Below, piece by piece: positions 7,259 through 10,876 of a DNA stretch of 10,876 bases. Under the pieces are notes generated by a model. That model was not told the DNA's origin. It saw only the letters and a list, made by a program, of their open reading frames with translations, and searched no databases. The position numbers were made by a program, and so were the translations under genes. Source of the DNA: Chloroflexi bacterium UBA6019 (lineage in GTDB: Bacteria > Chloroflexota > Dormibacteria > Dormibacterales > Dormibacteraceae); the NCBI GenBank assembly GCA_002427995.1, contig DIZV01000011.1:29426-40301 (forward strand), written 5' to 3'. Within the stretch, counting starts at the first letter, position 1, and each line of letters begins with the position of its first letter.

Positions 7259-8243
7259 CGCGTCCCAGGAAGGCGAGACCCTCCACGTCCTGGACCGTCT
7301 TGACGCCTTCGGGCTCGAGCAGCTGGGGAGGGACCGGCAACGGCCGGAAGCTCTTGCCGGCGTGGACGACCGAACCTTCGAGGCGGTGCCCAACCAAGGT
7401 TTCGACCCGGGCCGAGGTGGCGATCAGCAAGTCGAGGTCGATGCCGGTCTCGATGTCAAGCCCGTGGAGCATATGGACCAGGTCCTCGGTGCAGATGTTG
7501 CCGCTGGCGCCGGGCGCGAAGGGGCAGCCGCCGAGTCCTCCGATCGAGGCGTCGAAGGTGGTCGCCCCCGCCTCGAGGGCGGCGAGCACGTTGGCCAGGG
7601 CCATGCCCCGCGTGTTGTGAAGGTGGACGATCAGCGGCAGGCCAGGGAAACGCTCCATCACCGCCGAGGTCAGGTGCTGGACCTGCTGCGGGAAACCCAT
7701 GCCGATCGAGTCAGCGACGTAGAGCTCGGACACGCCGAGCTCGACGAACTGGTCGGCGAGCCAGAGCACCCTTTCCTCGGGAACCTCGCCGGTGTACGGA
7801 CAGGCCGTGGCGGCCGCCAGCGCACCGATCAGCGGAATCCCGGCGGCGCCGGCGATCTCGGCGATCTCGACCGCCTGGGCGAGCGATTGGCGCATCGTCA
7901 TGTTCACGTTCGCCCGGTTGAAGACGTCGCTGGCGGCGATCACCACCAGGATTCGCTCCGCACCGGCGGCCACGGCCCGCTTCGCGCCGCGCGAGTTGGC
8001 GACCAGGACCTCGTAGCTGACTCCCGGCCGCCGCTCGGCGGCGGCGAAGACCTCCTCGGCGTCGGCGAGCTGCGGCACGGCGCGGGGGCTGACGAAGGAG
8101 GTGACCTCGATCCGGCTGATGCCGGCGGCCGTCAGCTCATCCACGATCGCGGTCTTGTCGGCGGTCGGTATGAACGCACGCTCGAACTGGAACCCGTCCC
8201 GGGTGCCGACCTCGCGGACGGTGACGCGGGGCGGCAGCTTCAT
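7245..8243 (-). CDS. Hydroxymethylglutaryl-CoA lyase-like protein
   Basis: A 332-residue DRE-TIM metallolyase. HMG-CoA lyase cleaves (S)-3-hydroxy-3-methylglutaryl-CoA to acetyl-CoA and acetoacetate. Visible features are REVGTRDGFQ (10-19) with catalytic Arg15 and metal-ligand Asp16, RIEVTSFVSP (44-53), VADSIGMGFP (177-185) and VHLHNTRG (206-213) with metal ligands His207 and His209. GLGGCPFAPGASGN (236-249) carries the active-site Cys240 and Asn249. All core catalytic residues are present and the length matches bacterial enzymes. HNTRG replaces the HDTYG of the mammalian enzyme, a variant I know from other HMGL-like proteins, so the substrate may be a related 3-hydroxyacyl-CoA. ATG 8243 overlaps the dehydrogenase stop as ATGA, with GGAGG 5 bases upstream. 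With the CoA-transferase and acyl-CoA dehydrogenase it would be the carbon-carbon cleaving step. Confidence 0.9.
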   Translation of the reverse strand: MKLPPRVTVREVGTRDGFQFERAFIPTADKTAIVDELTAAGISRIEVTSFVSPRAVPQLADAEEVFAAAERRPGVSYEVLVANSRGAKRAVAAGAERILVVIAASDVFNRANVNMTMRQSLAQAVEIAEIAGAAGIPLIGALAAATACPYTGEVPEERVLWLADQFVELGVSELYVADSIGMGFPQQVQHLTSAVMERFPGLPLIVHLHNTRGMALANVLAALEAGATTFDASIGGLGGCPFAPGASGNICTEDLVHMLHGLDIETGIDLDLLIATSARVETLVGHRLEGSVVHAGKSFRPLPVPPQLLEPEGVKTVQDVEGLAFLGRDASN

Positions 8244-9217
8244 CCCCGCCTCCGGTCCCAGACCTCGGCGTTGACGAGGTTCGCCGGTCGGGCACCGTCG
8301 AGGACGGCCAGCACCTGGACGGCCGCGGAGAGCGCGAGCTGGCGCGCCGACTCCAACGTGAGGCCGGCGGTGTGAGCCGTAAGGATGGTGTTGGGAGCCC
8401 CGAGGAGGGGGTTGTCAACCGCGGGCGGCTCGGACTCATAGACGTCGATGCCCGCACCGCCAACGCGGCCAGCGTGAAGCGCGGCGGCCAGCGCCTGCTC
8501 GTCGACGACCGGTCCTCGGGAGGTGTTGATCACAAACGCACCGGGCCGCATCAGGGCCAGGGACGCCTCGTTGAAGAGGTGGCGGGTCTGCGGCGTCAGG
8601 GCGCAATGGATGGACACGACGTCGGAACGGCCGAGCAGCTCTTCCAGCGTCGGCGCCCTCTCGGCCCAGGGCCCGACCAAAGCCGGGTCGATCATCGGGT
8701 CGAAGGCGAGGACTTTCATGCCGAAACCTTCGTGCAGCTTGCGGGCGACCTCGCGCCCGATCCGCCCGAACCCGACGACTCCCAGGGTCCGGCCCTTGAG
8801 CTCGATCGCCTCGAAGCCACCGCGGAAGTCCCAGGGCCGATTCGAGCGGACCGCCGCGTCGCTCCAGGTCAGCTTCTTGGCGAGACCGAGCACGAGCGCG
8901 ACGGCATGCTCGGCGACCGAGTTCTCGGCCGAGCCGGGGTTGTTCACCACCAGCACGCCCGCCGCGGTGGCGGCCGGGATGTCGACGTTGTCGGTACCGA
9001 AACCAGAGGTGCTGACCACCCGCAGGCGGGGCGCCGCCGCGATCATCTCGGCGGTCACCCGGGCCGGGGTCCGGGCCAGGATCGCGTCGCAGCCGGCGAG
9101 GTGCGGCGTCAGCGCGGCGAGCGAGTCGGACTCGGCCACCACAACCTCTGCCGACTCCCGCAGGAGTACCTCCCCGTCGGGGTGATAGAGATGGTTGACG
9201 AGAAGGATGCGCCGCAT
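8240..9217 (-). CDS. D-isomer-specific 2-hydroxyacid dehydrogenase
   Basis: A 325-residue NAD-dependent dehydrogenase of the phosphoglycerate/glyoxylate/hydroxypyruvate family, interconverting a 2-oxo acid and its D-2-hydroxy acid. The split substrate domain has TSGFGTDNVD (70-79). The Rossmann motif is GFGRIG (149-154). Asp173 (AFDPM) at the end of the second strand suggests NAD rather than NADP. The catalytic residues are Arg234 (NTSRGPVVDE), Glu263 (DVYESEPP) and His282 (LTAHTAG). There is no C-terminal ACT domain, unlike long biosynthetic SerA. Start ATG 9217 lies 10 bases after the RraA-like stop, and the 3' end overlaps the lyase start as ATGA. In this operon a catabolic role on a branched or pathway-specific 2-hydroxy acid is more likely than serine synthesis. 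Family secure, substrate unknown. Confidence 0.93.
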   Translation of the reverse strand: MRRILLVNHLYHPDGEVLLRESAEVVVAESDSLAALTPHLAGCDAILARTPARVTAEMIAAAPRLRVVSTSGFGTDNVDIPAATAAGVLVVNNPGSAENSVAEHAVALVLGLAKKLTWSDAAVRSNRPWDFRGGFEAIELKGRTLGVVGFGRIGREVARKLHEGFGMKVLAFDPMIDPALVGPWAERAPTLEELLGRSDVVSIHCALTPQTRHLFNEASLALMRPGAFVINTSRGPVVDEQALAAALHAGRVGGAGIDVYESEPPAVDNPLLGAPNTILTAHTAGLTLESARQLALSAAVQVLAVLDGARPANLVNAEVWDRRRG

Positions 9218-9227
9218 TCCCGGAGCC

Positions 9228-9911
9228 TTAGGCGGTCGGCTGCGCCTCGGGCATCTCCTCGGCGCGGATGTCCGCGAAGAGGCGATCGTACTTCAGCTTC
9301 TCGTGCACCTCGACGGGCGATCCGCCCGCGTCGACGGCGGCCTTGACGCGGGTCTCCATCTCGCGGAAGAACTTCGCCATCCGGAGCGCCTCCTCGAGGC
9401 GGGCGGCCGGGATGACGACGACGCCATTGACGTCGGCCATCACGATGTCGCCGGGGTTGACGTCCACTCCGCCGATCCGGATCGGAATCTGGTAGCCGAC
9501 GAATCCCGTCCGGTCGCGGACGGAGGTGGTGACTGCGCCCCGGCCGTAGATCGGGAAGTTGCTCTCCTGCATCCCGTCAACGTCTCGTGACGCACCGTCG
9601 GTGATGCAGCCGACGATTCCCTGCTTCTGGGCGCAGTAGGCGGCAATGCTCCCAAAGGTGTTGATGTCGGTCCGGCCGTCGTTGTCGAAGACGATCACAT
9701 CGCCCGGCTGGCCGACGGCGATCCCCTCCAACGTGCCGATGACCGTCGAGTACTTCGCCTGTGGGTTGAGCTTCATCGTGAGAGCCCGGCCGACCAGGGT
9801 CGGGGCGCCGGGCCAGAGCGGGACGAGGCCGTGGACCTGGCCCAGGATGCCCATCGAGTCGAGAGCGTCGGATAGGTCGCAGGTGTTGATGTCCTTGAAT
9901 CGCTCGAGCAC
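9228..9911 (-). CDS. RraA / 4-hydroxy-4-methyl-2-oxoglutarate aldolase-like protein
   Basis: A 227-residue RraA-family protein. Characterised enzymatic members are metal-dependent class II aldolases that split 4-hydroxy-4-methyl-2-oxoglutarate or 4-carboxy-4-hydroxy-2-oxoadipate to pyruvate and another oxo acid, and decarboxylate oxaloacetate. Signatures are TCDLSDALD (10-18), VGQPGDVIVFDND (66-78), FGSIAAYCAQKQGIVGCITDG (86-106), then Arg109-Asp110 (SRDVDG), and VNPGDIVMADVNGVVVIP (151-168). Arg-Asp is the aldolase active-site pair, but the acidic residue normally 21 positions before the Arg is Ser88. The GTG at 9911 is the start because AGGAGG stands 8 bases upstream and no homologous sequence lies before it; the open frame to 10640 is a shadow of gntR. 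It is the first gene of the unit. A non-aldolase role (RNase E inhibitor type) is unlikely in this context. Confidence 0.87.
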   Translation of the reverse strand: MLERFKDINTCDLSDALDSMGILGQVHGLVPLWPGAPTLVGRALTMKLNPQAKYSTVIGTLEGIAVGQPGDVIVFDNDGRTDINTFGSIAAYCAQKQGIVGCITDGASRDVDGMQESNFPIYGRGAVTTSVRDRTGFVGYQIPIRIGGVDVNPGDIVMADVNGVVVIPAARLEEALRMAKFFREMETRVKAAVDAGGSPVEVHEKLKYDRLFADIRAEEMPEAQPTA

Positions 9912-9919
9912 TGAAAAGA

Positions 9920-9925
9920 CCTCCT
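9920..9925 (-). promoter_or_regulatory. Strong Shine-Dalgarno of the rraA-like gene
   Basis: AGGAGG on the minus strand, 8 bases before the GTG at 9911. It is the best ribosome binding site in the window and decides the start of the first gene of the eight-gene unit. Confidence 0.85.
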
Positions 9926-9949
9926 GACTTCCGGGGCGACTGCGGCTTC

Positions 9950-9978
9950 TTGACAGCGGGTGGCGGTGAGCGTTTACT
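9950..9978 (+). promoter_or_regulatory. Rightward sigma-70-type promoter of gntR
   Basis: A perfect TTGACA (9950-9955) is followed after exactly 17 bases by TTTACT (9973-9978), which matches TATAAT at four of six positions. The predicted transcript would begin near 9985 and leave a leader of about 55 bases before the TTG of gntR. The palindromic operator starts just after this point, so a bound regulator would block the promoter. The transcription start is predicted, not observed. Confidence 0.6.
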
Positions 9979-9985
9979 TTCGCAC

Positions 9986-10014
9986 ACTGTATGCCGGTAT
10001 ACCGAACTTTTCCA
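9986..10014 (-). promoter_or_regulatory. Leftward promoter of the eight-gene unit
   Basis: On the minus strand TGGAAA (10014-10009) and TACAGT (9991-9986) are separated by exactly 17 bases; each matches the -35 or -10 consensus at four of six positions. Predicted initiation is near 9979, giving a leader of about 68 bases that includes the AGGAGG. The spacer holds the GTATAC palindrome, so regulator binding would directly occlude polymerase. The elements are weaker than those of the rightward promoter, which suits a repressed or activator-assisted catabolic promoter. Confidence 0.5.
9989..10004. promoter_or_regulatory. Probable GntR-family operator (GTATAC-centred palindrome)
   Basis: CGGTATACCG (9995-10004) is a perfect 10-base inverted repeat. 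It sits within a longer near-palindrome GTATGCCGGTATAC (9989-10002) that has one mismatched pair. FadR/FCD-type GntR regulators commonly bind short palindromes with a GTATAC or GTNNNAC core. The site lies between the divergent rraA-like and gntR genes, inside the leftward promoter spacer and just downstream of the rightward promoter. This is the arrangement expected for autoregulation plus control of the operon by the adjacent regulator. Confidence 0.65.
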
Positions 10015-10022
10015 GCGGCTCC

Positions 10023-10040
10023 ATGGTGGCGGCTCACTAG
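10023..10040 (+). other. Five-codon mini-ORF directly before gntR
   Basis: ATG GTG GCG GCT CAC TAG encodes MVAAH, and its stop is directly followed, in the same frame, by the TTG that starts gntR. It may be chance, a reinitiation leader, or the original gntR start interrupted by a stop. No clear Shine-Dalgarno precedes this ATG. Its GGTGGCGG bases themselves sit at a usable distance from the TTG and may serve as the gntR ribosome binding site. Confidence 0.25.
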
Positions 10041-10733
10041 TTGAAGATCAAGCGGCAATCCGCGGCTGACGCGATCGCCGCCATCCTTCGCTCGGGCATC
10101 ATGAGCGGCGCCATCCCGCCCCGCGAGCGGCTGGTCGAGGCGGACCTCGCCGAGCGCCTGTCGGTGAGTCGGACCCCGCTCCGCGAAGCTCTCCAGCAGC
10201 TGGAGTCGGAGGGATTCGCCGAACGCCTTCTCGGCGGCGGCCTCGTGGTCACCGATCTCGACCCGTCCGACCTGGAGGAGCTCTTCTGGCTCCGGGCCGT
10301 GCTCGAGAGCGAGTTGACCAAGGAGGTGGCGACCCGCGCGACGGCGGAGGAGGTTGTGGGCCTCTCCCGGATCCTCGACCAGATGGAGGCCGTCAGCGAG
10401 CACCCGGAACTCTTCATCGAGCTGGGTCGCAATTTCCACGACGGGCTGGCGACGATCCTCGGCAATGAGCGATGCCGGACCGTCCTGCGCCAGGTCCGCC
10501 ACCATGTCGACCGCTACTGGGCGGTGACCACCGCTCGGCAGCCGGAGCGTGCCCGCTACGCGGCGGGCGAGCACCGCGACATCCTGGCGGCCATCCGCGG
10601 CCACGATGGGGAGACCGCCGGGAAGCGGATGCGAGCCCACATCCTGGCCGAGGCGGAGGTCTGCCTGGAGACGGTCCGGGCGATCCGGGTGGAGGCCGCG
10701 CCCCCGAACCTTGCGGCAGGGGCCGCAAGTTGA
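10041..10733 (+). CDS. GntR family transcriptional regulator, FadR/FCD subfamily
   Basis: A 230-residue ligand-responsive regulator. Residues 8-70 form the winged helix-turn-helix, with ADLAERLSVSRTPLREALQQLESEGF (35-59) the classical GntR recognition region. Residues 76-212 form the all-helical FCD effector domain, with His133 (NFHDGL), His178 (GEHRDIL) and His200 (RAHI) at the metal-ligand positions. The fourth usual ligand, an Asp four residues before the first His, is Gly129 here. The TTG at 10041 is the only start that keeps the DNA-binding domain, because a TAG precedes it in frame. The gene is divergent from the eight-gene unit and overlaps the next CoA-transferase start as TTGA. It most likely represses both transcription units through the palindrome at 9989-10004, with an organic acid or intermediate as effector. 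Confidence 0.92.
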   Translation: MKIKRQSAADAIAAILRSGIMSGAIPPRERLVEADLAERLSVSRTPLREALQQLESEGFAERLLGGGLVVTDLDPSDLEELFWLRAVLESELTKEVATRATAEEVVGLSRILDQMEAVSEHPELFIELGRNFHDGLATILGNERCRTVLRQVRHHVDRYWAVTTARQPERARYAAGEHRDILAAIRGHDGETAGKRMRAHILAEAEVCLETVRAIRVEAAPPNLAAGAAS

Positions 10734-10876
10734 ACGACCAGGTCCTCACCGGCAGGCGCGTCATCGACATCGCGACCCTGATGGCGGGCCCCTGGATCGC
10801 CCAGAAGCTGGGCGACTTCGGCGCCGACGTGATCAAGGTCGAGCAGCCCGGCGTCGGCGACCACCAGCGGCGCTGG
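10730..10876 (+). CDS. Second CaiB/BaiF family CoA-transferase, 5' part (runs off window)
   Basis: The first 49 codons of a family III CoA-transferase. LTGRRVIDIATLMAGPW, then KLGDFGADVIKVEQPG and GDHQRRW, match the conserved N-terminal Rossmann-like segment and align directly with residues 8-51 of the CoA-transferase in the minus-strand unit. The two are clearly diverged paralogues rather than a recent copy. The TTG start at 10730 overlaps the gntR stop as TTGA, with AGGGG 7 bases upstream. Translational coupling to the regulator suggests it belongs to the same pathway. The catalytic Asp and the rest of the protein lie outside the window. Confidence 0.88.
   Translation, partial: MNDQVLTGRRVIDIATLMAGPWIAQKLGDFGADVIKVEQPGVGDHQRRW

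Noticed and set aside
7056..8375. 439-codon plus-strand open frame opposite the lyase and dehydrogenase
   Set aside because: Antisense shadow with low-complexity Arg/Gly/Asp composition; the minus strand carries intact catalytic motifs.
4253..9217. Phosphonate or phosphinothricin-like biosynthesis cluster, suggested by the NMNAT-like, hydroxyacid dehydrogenase and mutase-like genes
   Set aside because: No PEP mutase, enolase homologue or other phosphonate hallmark is present, and the neighbours point to CoA-thioester catabolism; kept only as an alternative for the NadM-like protein.
9912..10640. Upstream extension of the rraA-like frame into the gntR region
   Set aside because: It is antisense to gntR, and the GTG at 9911 has an excellent AGGAGG and begins where family similarity begins.

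Overview
This is a very GC-rich (by eye), gene-dense bacterial window with almost no non-coding DNA. Genes follow each other with 4-base ATGA/GTGA/TTGA overlaps and use GTG and TTG starts freely. This fits a high-GC soil or sediment bacterium of the Chloroflexota or Actinomycetota type. The archaeal-type phosphoglycerate mutase and archaeal-type NMN adenylyltransferase homologues lean slightly towards Chloroflexota or a related lineage. No rRNA, tRNA, mobile element, CRISPR array or phage gene is visible, and the phylum call is inference.

Layout. (1) Positions 1-1983, plus strand: the 3' part of an alpha/beta hydrolase gene, then an archaeal-type 2,3-bisphosphoglycerate-independent phosphoglycerate mutase (ApgM family). 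(2) Positions 1969-9911, minus strand: one tightly packed eight-gene unit. In transcription order it encodes an RraA/HMG-aldolase-like protein, a D-2-hydroxyacid dehydrogenase, an HMG-CoA-lyase-like enzyme, an acyl-CoA dehydrogenase-like flavoprotein, a CaiB/BaiF (family III) CoA-transferase, a NadM-like nucleotidyltransferase, an MFS transporter and a luciferase-like flavin-dependent oxidoreductase. The unit converges on the mutase gene, and the two 3' ends overlap by 15 bases. (3) Positions 9912-10040: a compact divergent control region. It has a consensus-like promoter in each direction and a GTATAC-centred palindrome placed to control both. (4) Positions 10041-10876, plus strand: a GntR/FCD regulator overlapped by the start of a second CaiB/BaiF CoA-transferase that runs off the window.

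How the genes may work together (inference). The GntR regulator probably senses an organic acid or CoA-pathway intermediate and controls both divergent units. The MFS protein would import a carboxylic acid. One or both CoA-transferases would make its CoA thioester, the acyl-CoA dehydrogenase homologue would act on it, and the HMG-CoA-lyase-like enzyme would split a 3-hydroxyacyl-CoA. The RraA-like protein and the hydroxyacid dehydrogenase would handle a 2-oxo or 2-hydroxy acid branch. No hydratase, thiolase or thioesterase is present, so the pathway is incomplete here and its substrate cannot be named. The most unusual points are the acyl-CoA dehydrogenase with Ala at both known catalytic-Glu positions, a NAD-synthesis-type nucleotidyltransferase inside a catabolic operon, and the control region.
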